Positions 1-7,304 of a DNA stretch of 36,914 nucleotides are shown here, one piece after another. The notes beneath the pieces are model-generated. The model saw nothing but the letters and a program-made list of their open reading frames with translations, did not search any database and was not told the DNA's origin. How positions within the stretch are numbered: the first letter of the stretch is position 1; every line of letters begins with the position of its first letter. Source of the DNA: Nanobdellota archaeon (GTDB lineage Archaea; Nanobdellota; Nanobdellia; Woesearchaeales; GW2011-AR9). The stretch lies in NCBI GenBank assembly GCA_030697505.1, contig JAUYPX010000024.1, forward strand, positions 1 to 36,914, written 5' to 3'. The position numbers and the translations under genes are program-made.

Positions 1-65
1 TACTGACTATCAAAGGCGCGTTGCGGCGCCGCTATTCCCAAAACTTCTTTTCTGACTTTCATCAT
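1..65 (-). CDS. rps17: 30S ribosomal protein uS17, 5' part only
   Basis: Only the first 21 codons are in the window and the gene continues past the left edge. Reading leftwards from the tandem ATG codons at 65 and 62, the peptide begins MMKVRKEVLGIAAPQ and continues RAFDSQ, which is the archaeal uS17 amino terminus. It lies where archaeal operons place it, directly after the Rpp29 gene, with a 26-base gap. No clear ribosome binding site is visible, so either ATG could be used; the second gives the usual family start. The protein binds 16S rRNA early in small-subunit assembly. Confidence 0.85.
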   Translation of the reverse strand, partial: MMKVRKEVLGIAAPQRAFDSQ

Positions 66-91
66 TTTGTGTTTCTCTTCTGTTTACTTTA

Positions 92-346
92 CTATCCTTT
101 GAGCCTGTCTTCAGGCCTTTTTGCGATGACTTCGCCGGAAATTATTTTCCCGCTTTTCATCAGCTTGAACGTGATGATCTGTTTCATCAGGACCACGTCT
201 TTGCCGTTATCCTGCATTACAGTGATCGTCTCTTTGGTCTCGTCGATGATTTTCCCTTTTATCCCAAGATTGCTTTTATTCTTGGAACTCACCACTTCAA
301 TCGCTTCTCCGATCAGTTCGTGAGGAAATATTTCTTTTCGAGCCAT
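92..346 (-). CDS. rnp1: Ribonuclease P protein component 1 (Rpp29/Pop4)
   Basis: This encodes the Rpp29 subunit of archaeal RNase P, an Sm-like barrel protein that with Rpp21 stabilises the RNA subunit during removal of tRNA 5' leaders. The sequence reads HELIGEAIEVVSSKN near the start and GIKGKIIDETKETI after it, the family signature, at about 84 residues. The chosen start (MARKE) follows a GGTGG at about 10 bases; an upstream ATG at 370 would add 8 atypical residues. The gene sits between aIF1 and uS17, its standard archaeal place. The RNA partner is also in this window, near 20044-20366. Confidence 0.9.
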   Translation of the reverse strand: MARKEIFPHELIGEAIEVVSSKNKSNLGIKGKIIDETKETITVMQDNGKDVVLMKQIITFKLMKSGKIISGEVIAKRPEDRLKG

Positions 347-385
347 AGTATTCATCCACCGGAATCCCATTTGATTCCGAGGGGT

Positions 386-691
386 TTAGGCAATTTCGAT
401 GGTTTCTTCCGGAAAACCCATATCCACCAATGCTGCCTTCATCCGTGATTTATGATCACCCTGAAGTTCGATCTGCCCGGTCTTGGCGGTTCCGCCGCAG
501 GCAAACTTTGATTTCAAGGCCTTGAATATTTCATTGATATTCGCTTCTTTCTTTATGCCGCTGATGACCGTATACTTCTTGCCAAACTTTCGCTTCTCTA
601 TGGCCACCGTGATCTTTTGCTGTTCACGGGCAATGGCTTCACAGACGCACAAGTCCTCCGGAAGCCCGCATTGATTGCATACGCCTACCAA
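386..691 (-). CDS. Translation initiation factor aIF1 (SUI1 family)
   Basis: This is the archaeal SUI1/eIF1 homologue, which binds the 30S P-site region and monitors start-codon selection. The amino terminus carries a small zinc-ribbon-like cluster (Cys5, Cys8, Cys15, Cys17). The SUI1 domain follows, with the conserved FACGGTAKTGQIELQGDH segment at about residues 63-80. The start codon is TTG: an in-frame stop lies just upstream and no ATG fits, while a strong GGTGAT Shine-Dalgarno sequence sits about 5 bases before the TTG. Position between uL29 and Rpp29 matches other archaeal operons. The family call is secure. Confidence 0.93.
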   Translation of the reverse strand: MVGVCNQCGLPEDLCVCEAIAREQQKITVAIEKRKFGKKYTVISGIKKEANINEIFKALKSKFACGGTAKTGQIELQGDHKSRMKAALVDMGFPEETIEIA

Positions 692-756
692 GGATCATCA
701 CCGCGGTGAGAATTCTTGGGGGCACCAAAAATCATTGATTTTTCTGCGCCAACCAT

Positions 757-960
757 TTATTGACGCGGCACCTCTCGCTCATTCAGTAAAGTCAGGATGC
801 GGGCAACATTCTTCTTGGTTCTTTTTACTTTACCCGAACTGGTGCTGCCGGTCCCTACTCCTACTTCAATCTTTAATTTTAATAGTTCCTTTTTAAATTC
901 TTTCAATCTGTTGTTAAGTTCAGGTGTCTGCAACTCGCGCAATTCTTTCATCACTTTCAT
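757..960 (-). CDS. rpl29: 50S ribosomal protein uL29
   Basis: A 67-residue, highly charged protein with the uL29 pattern: LRELQTPELNNRLKEFKKEL in the first helix and a second helix ending RILTLLNERE. It forms a helical hairpin near the peptide exit tunnel, where SRP and chaperones dock. The start overlaps the last codons of uS3 by 4 bases (ATGA-type). A GAGGTGA Shine-Dalgarno sequence lies 8 bases upstream inside the uS3 tail, so translation is probably coupled. A 65-base gap separates it from aIF1, the longest gap in this part of the operon. Confidence 0.92.
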   Translation of the reverse strand: MKVMKELRELQTPELNNRLKEFKKELLKLKIEVGVGTGSTSSGKVKRTKKNVARILTLLNEREVPRQ

Positions 961-1733
961 GAGTCGCTCACCTCAGTTGCGGTTTCGGCGGCAGGAGTTT
1001 CTGTTTTCTCTGCATTATCTGCTGCCTTCGCTTCTGCTGTTTCTTCTTTTGATTTTGCTGATTTTCTAGGTGTTCTTTTTTTCTTAGCTGGAGCTTTGGC
1101 AGCAGTTTCCTTTTCTATTGGAACCACCGCCTGTTCAGGCTCTTCCAGTAATTTAATCTTGTCAGGCAATACAATATCAGGGGGCATGATGGCAACTTTA
1201 ACGCCAATGATACCGCTTTTCAGCAAAGCTGATTTCTTAGCCGCGCGGACGGAAAGGGCTACATCTCCGCATTTCTTCAAGTAACCGGTGTAAAAACGCC
1301 AGCTCTTCGCCCGTGCGCCGGGAATTTTGCCGGAGATGATTATCTCTATTCCCAATGCTCCTGCATTCATGACATTTTCCATCATCTTATGCCCGATCCC
1401 CTTGAAGCGCGCTGAACCGAATCGTTCCAAAGAGGAAACAATTCGTTCTGCCACGATATTGGCATTCAGGAAAGGATTGGAAACTTCGCTGATTTCGATC
1501 TGAGGATTTTCCAGATGGAATTTTTCCTTGAGAATCTTGGTCAGAGAGCGGATATTTGCTCCCTTTGAGCCGACGATCAGGCTAGGCCTGCTGGTGTGGA
1601 TGACAATCTTTTCGCCTAAAGGAATTTTCTTCAAAGAGATGGTAGAAATGCCCACATTGCCGAGCGTTTTCTCTACATATTTTCTGATATAGTATTCTCG
1701 GGTTCTTTGTGCTACAAATGTTCGTTCAATCAT
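957..1733 (-). CDS. rps3: 30S ribosomal protein uS3 with long acidic/basic tail
   Basis: uS3 forms part of the mRNA entry channel of the small subunit. The KH domain is visible with its GxxG loop (GSKG, residues 55-58), followed by the carboxy-terminal domain with PGARAKSWRFYTGYLKKCGD. From about residue 200 to 258 there is a low-complexity tail rich in Ala, Lys, Glu and Thr, probably disordered; such tails are common but variable in archaeal uS3. The start overlaps the end of uL22 by 4 bases, and AGGTG lies about 8 bases upstream. Identification is certain; the role of the tail is unknown. Confidence 0.95.
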   Translation of the reverse strand: MIERTFVAQRTREYYIRKYVEKTLGNVGISTISLKKIPLGEKIVIHTSRPSLIVGSKGANIRSLTKILKEKFHLENPQIEISEVSNPFLNANIVAERIVSSLERFGSARFKGIGHKMMENVMNAGALGIEIIISGKIPGARAKSWRFYTGYLKKCGDVALSVRAAKKSALLKSGIIGVKVAIMPPDIVLPDKIKLLEEPEQAVVPIEKETAAKAPAKKKRTPRKSAKSKEETAEAKAADNAEKTETPAAETATEVSDS

Positions 1734-2515
1734 TTTCGTACACCTGCGGATCGTAATGAGCCTTTCTTCTGTAATTCTTCATATAAATTTGATACTTGTT
1801 CAGTATCTTTACGTTCTTTCTGCATTCGATTTAATTCGGCAGCTTTCTGCTGCGCTCTTCGTAATAATTCTGAAGATGATGGCTCTTCGGCAGCTGCCGC
1901 TTTGGCCTTGACTGCTGGCGTAGCGGGAGCATGTTCAGTATGAGTACTGTGTGCATGACTGGCATGATCGTGTCCGTGATCATGTGCGTGAGCTGTAGTT
2001 GGTTGCTCGTGCTTGACTGAAGTTTCTTTTACTTTATGTTCCTTTTTCTCAGCTACAGGTTCTGCAACTTTCTTTTTAGCGGCAGCTCCACGTTCTTTCA
2101 CTTCAACTTCAAGATGAGTCCGCTTGGTTCCCGTCCGGTGGCGTCCGCCGCCCATGGGAATAGGAGCACGGTTGGCCACGAACTTAGTGATTTTCAAGGA
2201 ACCAGTATTTAATCCTTTGAAATGAGCATTTGATTCCACTGACTTTAGGAGTTTTAAAATTTCAGAGGCAGCTTTGACCGGTGATCTTCCGGTAGACATG
2301 CCTTTTTTGTGTCCCATGTTCATCACGAACCTCTTGAAAGGAACAGCTCTCTTCAGCTCTACTACTTCTTGCAAAAACTGCTTGGCATAGGAAACATCCT
2401 TGAACCGCAAGGTCCTGCAGATCTCGATGCAATGCTTGGTCGATACTGGCAAGTTCAACGCTTTCGCTGCGGCAAGATGTCCCGTTTCCGTTTTTGAGTT
2501 GGTTGTGGTAGCCAT
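1730..2515 (-). CDS. rpl22: 50S ribosomal protein uL22 with histidine-rich extension
   Basis: Residues 1-150 are a normal archaeal uL22, including KGMSTGRSPVKAASEILKLL and the loop GGGRHRTGTKRTHLE that lines the peptide exit tunnel. Residues 151-261 form an extension of about 110 residues not present in typical uL22. It has a segment at 160-195 with eleven histidines in alternating HxHxH patterns together with Asp and Glu, then an Ala-rich linker and a basic coiled-coil-like end (residues 215-250). The His cluster could bind zinc, nickel or copper, which is inference. The core call is certain and the reading frame is continuous into the extension. Confidence 0.95.
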   Translation of the reverse strand: MATTTNSKTETGHLAAAKALNLPVSTKHCIEICRTLRFKDVSYAKQFLQEVVELKRAVPFKRFVMNMGHKKGMSTGRSPVKAASEILKLLKSVESNAHFKGLNTGSLKITKFVANRAPIPMGGGRHRTGTKRTHLEVEVKERGAAAKKKVAEPVAEKKEHKVKETSVKHEQPTTAHAHDHGHDHASHAHSTHTEHAPATPAVKAKAAAAEEPSSSELLRRAQQKAAELNRMQKERKDTEQVSNLYEELQKKGSLRSAGVRK

Positions 2516-2525
2516 AGTTGTATGT

Positions 2526-2906
2526 TTATCTCGCTGATACAGCCTTACTTGATCTGGTCGCTCCGATACCGGCCGCGCTGTGTGATACGCCTTTTCTGGT
2601 GTGCGAAAATTCTCCCAAGTAGTGTCCTAACATGGAAGCGATGATGGTGACCGGAACGTATTCTTTTCCGTTGTAGACGCGAAGGGTTTTACCGACCATC
2701 TGAGGAACGACGATCATGTCTCGGCAATGAGTCTTGACGTTATTTTCTCCTGCTTCGATGCGCACCATCAATGCTTTCTGCGCTTCCGTCAATCCTCTTT
2801 TCAAGGATCTTCGTTGCCGTGAAGGAACAAGTTTCATGAACTCTTGTAAATCTAGTTTTGCTGCGTCTTCTTCCAATTTTCCTTTCCAGGTTAATTCTTT
2901 AGCCAT
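2526..2906 (-). CDS. rps19: 30S ribosomal protein uS19
   Basis: A 126-residue archaeal uS19, located in the head of the small subunit, where it contacts uS13 and helps form the bridge to the large subunit. The conserved core is clear: VKTHCRDMIVVPQMVGKTLRVYNGKEYVPV and then MLGHYLGEFSHTRK. An AAGGAG Shine-Dalgarno sequence precedes the ATG by about 12 bases in the uL2-uS19 gap. The neighbours uL2 and uL22 are those expected. Nothing about its length or motifs is unusual. Confidence 0.95.
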   Translation of the reverse strand: MAKELTWKGKLEEDAAKLDLQEFMKLVPSRQRRSLKRGLTEAQKALMVRIEAGENNVKTHCRDMIVVPQMVGKTLRVYNGKEYVPVTIIASMLGHYLGEFSHTRKGVSHSAAGIGATRSSKAVSAR

Positions 2907-2923
2907 GTTTGATCATTAACTCC

Positions 2924-3628
2924 TTATTTCTTCCTTCTACCCGTCCTTCGCGGTGCGATCTTACCTGCTTTTCTTCCAGGTGGAGCACTTCTAGGCGCTT
3001 GCGTTGGACGACCTTTGACGTGAGAGCACTTCCCACCAAATGGATGGTCCACTGCGTTCATAGATACTCCGCATACGATTGGGTAGAGCTTGTTTCTTGC
3101 CCGCATCTTATGATATTTGAATCCTGCTTTCAGGAAGGGCTTGTCTAATCTGCCGCTGCCAGCGAGAACACCGACCGATGCCCGGCAATCTGGCTGGAAT
3201 AATTTTTCTTTCTTTGATGGCAATAAGACGCGTACCGCATCTCCTGTTTTTGAGACAATCCTTGCAGATGAACCTGAGGCGCGGACTAATTTTCCACCGT
3301 CCAGAGGCTGCAATTCGATATTGTGAATCAAGGTACCTTCAGGAATGTCACGTAAGTTAAGGACATTTCCTATCTTAACATCTGAGCCGCCGACTGAAAC
3401 CTCATCGCCTACTCTGATTCCGTCTGGAGCAAAGGCCAATCCACGGTCGCCAGTCAAGTACGCAACTTCCATCAGTGGCGCAGAATGTCCTGCGCAGTGG
3501 ATGACATCAGTGACCATGCCTGAAGTTTGTAATGCGTAATGCTTGACTGCTCCTTCATAGCGATGGCTAGGGGCGCGGTAGCGCGGTGTTCCTCTTCCCC
3601 GTCTTTGTTGGACCAGTCGTTTACCCAT
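2924..3628 (-). CDS. rpl2: 50S ribosomal protein uL2
   Basis: A 234-residue uL2, one of the core 23S rRNA binders next to the peptidyl transferase centre. The signature GVSMNAVDHPFGGK near residues 187-200 and the carboxy-terminal APPGRKAGKIAPRRTGRRKK segment are present. The ATG overlaps the last 8 bases of the upstream non-ribosomal gene X1, so uL2 synthesis probably depends on, or is coupled to, translation of X1. That is unusual, because uL2 normally follows uL23 directly. Confidence 0.95.
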   Translation of the reverse strand: MGKRLVQQRRGRGTPRYRAPSHRYEGAVKHYALQTSGMVTDVIHCAGHSAPLMEVAYLTGDRGLAFAPDGIRVGDEVSVGGSDVKIGNVLNLRDIPEGTLIHNIELQPLDGGKLVRASGSSARIVSKTGDAVRVLLPSKKEKLFQPDCRASVGVLAGSGRLDKPFLKAGFKYHKMRARNKLYPIVCGVSMNAVDHPFGGKCSHVKGRPTQAPRSAPPGRKAGKIAPRRTGRRKK

Positions 3629-4424
3629 GGTATAGTTTTTTAAGCTCTTGTAATGCTTTTTGTTTTAAATCATCGTAAAGTTTGGTAGTTGCTGGAGATT
3701 TCAACTGATCAAATGGTGCTAATGCTTCTAAAATTTTTCCTTCCAGCCTTCGTTCTTCTGTCATTGCCGGATTTCTGTATGCTGAACCAGATTTTTTCGC
3801 GCGCACGACGGGGCTACCACGGAGAAAAGACCCGCTGTAGTTTAGATTACCGCCGCCGCCGGCATTGGAATTATAATCCAGATCATTCACGAACAAAGCC
3901 CGCAATTCATCTTGTCCATTATTCTGTCGAACATAAAATCTCATTGCTGTTTTCGGATTTCCTAATTCAGCAAAAACAATATCCCGATATGTCTTCAGCA
4001 AAGGAGCATCTGCTTCTACTGCTAATAACCAGCCGGCATGATCCATAACTTCATCTTTTGTAAGCCCCTGATCATATTTTTGATTGCTGCTATCTAACTC
4101 TATCCCTTGAACAGTATCATAATCTACTGGTAAAAATGATTTGTTAAAATTTGCAGGAATGCTCATCAATTCAGTTGACAGAGAAACTATCTGGAACCGT
4201 GTTGACATTTTTTTATTTACAACAGCAGTACAAGACTCCAACCAAGTATCAAACAATGTCTTATCACTATTCTCATACGCAACAACTCTCGCTTCAATAT
4301 TCTCTTTGAATGTTTTAGGCTGCTCTCCCAATTCTCGCAACTTTGCAACTCCTTGAGCATACGTATTAGCTTTAATTACTTCATAGTTCAAATTTCCAGC
4401 CTGTTGTTGCGCCACAGCTGCCAT
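3621..4424 (-). CDS. X1: unknown protein inside the ribosomal operon, possible diversity-generating-retroelement target
   Basis: No known ribosomal or other family was recognised in this 267-residue protein. It lies between uL23 (one base upstream) and uL2 (8-base overlap), so it is surely co-transcribed with them. No signal peptide or membrane segment is seen. Residues 175-209 are rich in Gly, Asn, Ser and Tyr and end FLRGSPVVRA. The tail from residue 213 (GSAYRNPAMT, then FDQLKSPATTKLYDD) is clearly homologous to the tail of X2 at 4751-5533. The last codons of the Gly/Asn segment and the start of the tail are nearly identical in DNA to X2. A lectin-fold variable protein is suggested, but the function remains unknown. 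Confidence 0.8.
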   Translation of the reverse strand: MAAVAQQQAGNLNYEVIKANTYAQGVAKLRELGEQPKTFKENIEARVVAYENSDKTLFDTWLESCTAVVNKKMSTRFQIVSLSTELMSIPANFNKSFLPVDYDTVQGIELDSSNQKYDQGLTKDEVMDHAGWLLAVEADAPLLKTYRDIVFAELGNPKTAMRFYVRQNNGQDELRALFVNDLDYNSNAGGGGNLNYSGSFLRGSPVVRAKKSGSAYRNPAMTEERRLEGKILEALAPFDQLKSPATTKLYDDLKQKALQELKKLYHG

Positions 4425-4425
4425 C

Positions 4426-4749
4426 TTAGATCAACCCCAGATCAGCACTTAGGTCTGATGCCAAGTTTTCTGGACTTAATTTCACATAGGCTTTCTTAAC
4501 GCCGGTGAATGAATTGTCAATGTTAACTTTGATCACTTTTACTTTATACAGTTCTTCAACTGCTTTCTTCACGTCTGCTTTAGTTGCAGAAGGATAGACT
4601 GCGAAGACAATCTTGTTGTCAGACTCGATCTGGCGAATATTTTTCTCTGTAGATAAAGGAGCTTTGATCACCGCATATGGATCAAATGCTGTTTGAACTG
4701 CTTCAGCTTTCATCTGTTTAGTTTCCTTTGGAGTTGTTTTCTTGGCCAT
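4426..4749 (-). CDS. rpl23: 50S ribosomal protein uL23
   Basis: A 107-residue uL23 at the peptide exit site, the contact point for SRP and nascent-chain factors. It shows a Lys-rich amino-terminal extension of about 25 residues and then the conserved PLSTEKNIRQIESDNKIVF and KADVKKAVEELYKVKV segments. It is flanked on both sides by the paralogous non-ribosomal genes X2 and X1, with only one base between stop and start codons on each side. In other archaea uL4, uL23 and uL2 are contiguous. Confidence 0.94.
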   Translation of the reverse strand: MAKKTTPKETKQMKAEAVQTAFDPYAVIKAPLSTEKNIRQIESDNKIVFAVYPSATKADVKKAVEELYKVKVIKVNIDNSFTGVKKAYVKLSPENLASDLSADLGLI

Positions 4750-4750
4750 T

Positions 4751-5533
4751 TTATGGTTTTTTATATAATTCTTTAAAATCTCGTACTGCGTTTTCAGTTA
4801 TATCTCCATAAAGTTTGGCAGTAGCAGAAGATTTTAGCTGCTCATACGGAGACAATATTTCACGAATTCGTTCGCCTAATACTTCTTCGCTTGTTTTTGC
4901 TGAATCACAATAAGCAGAACCAGTTTTTTCCGCGCGCGCGCTGGCGGCGCCTACATCACGCACCCCACGAGCACGGCCGAGGCTGAGGATAGGGTAGTCG
5001 TAACAACCGAGGCTGAACCCACCTGCATAGATACCGAGCCAGACCGCCCTCTCAGGATATGATTTTCTTCCTCCGGCATCAGGAGTCCAGAGGTATGGCC
5101 GTTTTCCGCTTGCTCTCTGCAATACACTCACTGCTTCTTGCGCGTCGTATTGTAATACTTCATCTTGAAGCGCATTCTTCCAGGCGGAATCCTTCATTAA
5201 TTCATCAAGATAGCCGCTTCCTTGTGGAAGATTACTATGTCCATAATCAATTTTTGTTCCAGTGCATAACGCACTTTCTCGTAAATCTTGAAGGATTCCT
5301 GGTAAAGCAGTATTTTTTCTTTCATCTAATTGTTTTAGAGCTGTTACATATTCTCCCACTGTAGGAAGACGTTTTCCTGCATCAGCAAAATGCTGTTCCC
5401 ATCCTTGCTGAGATTTGATAAGGTGTTTTCCATCTGCGCTTCTTTCTGCTTCACCATCTAAAACAAGGGGGTCATCTAGCGCTATTGGTTCAACAGTTCT
5501 ATTTCCTACTGTTTGTAAGGTTTCCATTTTCAC
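4751..5533 (-). CDS. X2: paralogue of X1 inside the ribosomal operon, lectin-fold-like, possible diversity-generating-retroelement target
   Basis: This 260-residue protein lies between uL4 and uL23. Either a GTG at 5533 (GTGA overlap with the uL4 stop) or an ATG at 5527 is the start. The middle contains GKRLPTVGEYVTAL, like the RLPTxxE motif of C-type-lectin-fold (DUF1566/formylglycine-enzyme-like) domains. Residues 161-201 include a WLGIYAGGFSL stretch and end with GRARGVRDVG, resembling the terminal strands of that fold. This stretch is GC-rich and adenine-poor on the coding strand, with mostly pyrimidine-ending codons. The tail (GSAYCDSAKT, then YEQLKSSATAKLYGD) matches X1. No signal peptide is seen. 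Function is unknown; the retroelement link is inference. Confidence 0.8.
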   Translation of the reverse strand: MKMETLQTVGNRTVEPIALDDPLVLDGEAERSADGKHLIKSQQGWEQHFADAGKRLPTVGEYVTALKQLDERKNTALPGILQDLRESALCTGTKIDYGHSNLPQGSGYLDELMKDSAWKNALQDEVLQYDAQEAVSVLQRASGKRPYLWTPDAGGRKSYPERAVWLGIYAGGFSLGCYDYPILSLGRARGVRDVGAASARAEKTGSAYCDSAKTSEEVLGERIREILSPYEQLKSSATAKLYGDITENAVRDFKELYKKP

Positions 5534-6336
5534 ATGAATAGTTTTTCGTCAGCTACTTTCTGCACCGCTTTTTCAGTCCATAGAGTTACCCGTCCTGCGT
5601 CTGCGCCAGGAGCCAGCAGTTCTGCATTCAACGCTTTAACTTCAACTATATCTACGCCGGGGACGTTCTTTGCTGAGTTTAATAGTGGACATTCTCCCCC
5701 GGTAACGATCAATACTCCTTTCTTGCGCTGGTATTTTCTTCCTCGCATGGTACCCATGCCGGCGCGAACTTTTTTCTGAGCGGAACGTTCTAATTCGTCA
5801 GCAAAACCCAGATCTAAGAGTAATTTTTCTACCTCTTTGGTCTTGGATAATGATTCTACTGCGCCGTTGACGACGAATGGATATTCAGCCGGCAGCTTAT
5901 GTCCTCGTTCTGCCACTACTTCTTTCAATAGTGTGGCGGACATGGCAGAGCGGATCGCTTTTTGATTTTCCTTCTTATTGATTTTTCTCTCCAATATTTT
6001 CCATGCTTTAGGAGGATGTGAACGTCGTCCACCCACTGTTTGCGGAGAAAATGTACCCATCCAGTTGAATCTGGTCCCTCTTCTGGAGAGAATTTTTCTG
6101 TTTACTCTGCTGATACCGAAACCATAACATCCGCGGTATTTTCTTCTTCGTTTACTTAATTTTGAAGAATGTCTTAAACCCGCCAATGGGTCTGAACCAT
6201 AGGCTTGCCGCGCTTTGCTCCATAGAGAATGAACTGCGCGCTTGATCAGATCGGGGCGGAATTCTTCCTTGAACTGGCTAGGCATATTCATGTCCCCCAT
6301 TTTCTTGTTTCCGCTATTGACGATTGACAGTTTCAT
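5530..6336 (-). CDS. rpl4: 50S ribosomal protein uL4
   Basis: A 268-residue archaeal uL4, whose long loop reaches into the exit tunnel. The loop region is recognisable (KYRGCYGFGISRVNRKILSR and GGRRSHPPKAWKILERKINKKE), as is the carboxy-terminal globular domain ending with GRVTLWTEKAVQKV. The start overlaps the uL3 stop by 4 bases (ATGA). The stop region overlaps the possible GTG start of X2. Length and motifs are as expected for archaea. Confidence 0.95.
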   Translation of the reverse strand: MKLSIVNSGNKKMGDMNMPSQFKEEFRPDLIKRAVHSLWSKARQAYGSDPLAGLRHSSKLSKRRRKYRGCYGFGISRVNRKILSRRGTRFNWMGTFSPQTVGGRRSHPPKAWKILERKINKKENQKAIRSAMSATLLKEVVAERGHKLPAEYPFVVNGAVESLSKTKEVEKLLLDLGFADELERSAQKKVRAGMGTMRGRKYQRKKGVLIVTGGECPLLNSAKNVPGVDIVEVKALNAELLAPGADAGRVTLWTEKAVQKVADEKLFM

Positions 6337-7304
6337 GCTTTCACCGACACATACTTTATCTGTGGGGCTTCCTTGGTCATGGAATGATCAGGCCGGATTG
6401 ATTTTGTCAATACTACTGGCCTTTTTTTTACTCCAGATACTGAACCTCTGATCAGAAGATAGGTATTTTTCACTAAGCCATATTTGGTGATTCCGCCGTT
6501 AGGGGTAACTTCTGCGCCGTTTTTTCCTACTTTCAGCAATTGTTTATTATATTCTGTTCTCAAATGGAAACCCATCTTACCAGACTGAGGGACGCTGTAG
6601 CGTACCCGATTTGGGTGCCATGGCCCCAGAGTTCCAATTCCTCTCTTGGTCTTTTCTGCCTTGTGCTGCCGGATAGGGACGCCGAATCGCTTAACCGTTC
6701 CCTGGAATCCTTTTGCTTTAGTAATACCGTGAACATCCAATGACACGCCCGGTTCAAATACGTCTTCGACGCTGATATTCTTTCCAAGAACTTGTCGGGC
6801 ATACGCTAATTTTTCTTCCTTGCTGCCGCCGAGAGCGATCTCCAGTAATTTCGGTTTTTTTGTTCCGATAGCAGCTGCAGAAGGATTGGAATGGACCAGA
6901 AGGCGCAAATCTTGGAATTGAGTGAAATTATCAAAAGTCTTGGTAGATTTTTTCTTGGGCAATTGGATTTTTCTGCCCAAGTCTTTGGATATATTGTCTG
7001 ACCAGACACAGCCTGCTTTTCGCAGCCCGTATAAATGTCTGTCGTAGAAGCAAACCCCGACCACGGTCATAGGCGGGCAATCGATAATGGTTGAAGCAAC
7101 GGAAACTTCTTCTCCTTTGTTAAGGGATCGAGGCCGGTTGTCAATAACTTGAAGATGAGTCATGCCCGCTTTATAGCCGACAAATCCTAAAGGCTTGGCT
7201 TTGTTTTCAGGAGCCCACGATCTAAGCCTGGCCACGGAGTGTTTAGCTCTGCGCCTAGGCCAAAATTGAATACTTCCATGTCTTGGTGCTTTTGGTTGTC
7301 CCAT
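6333..7304 (-). CDS. rpl3: 50S ribosomal protein uL3, first gene of the operon
   Basis: A 323-residue archaeal uL3 starting MGQPKAPRHGSIQFWPRRRA, the usual archaeal amino terminus. The conserved GFQGTVKRFGVP and the W-finger-like GPWHPNRVRYSVPQSGKMG segments approach the peptidyl transferase centre. It is the first gene of the operon, about 135 bases downstream of the likely transcription start. No strong Shine-Dalgarno sequence is seen. Two upstream ATGs in another frame (near 7336 and 7327) are unlikely to be used for this protein. Confidence 0.95.
   Translation of the reverse strand: MGQPKAPRHGSIQFWPRRRAKHSVARLRSWAPENKAKPLGFVGYKAGMTHLQVIDNRPRSLNKGEEVSVASTIIDCPPMTVVGVCFYDRHLYGLRKAGCVWSDNISKDLGRKIQLPKKKSTKTFDNFTQFQDLRLLVHSNPSAAAIGTKKPKLLEIALGGSKEEKLAYARQVLGKNISVEDVFEPGVSLDVHGITKAKGFQGTVKRFGVPIRQHKAEKTKRGIGTLGPWHPNRVRYSVPQSGKMGFHLRTEYNKQLLKVGKNGAEVTPNGGITKYGLVKNTYLLIRGSVSGVKKRPVVLTKSIRPDHSMTKEAPQIKYVSVKA

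Noticed and set aside
5059..5364. A 101-codon plus-strand frame opposite X2
   Set aside because: It is antisense to a gene with good coupling to its neighbours, is rich in Ser/Leu/His typical of shadows, and has no promoter or ribosome binding site.
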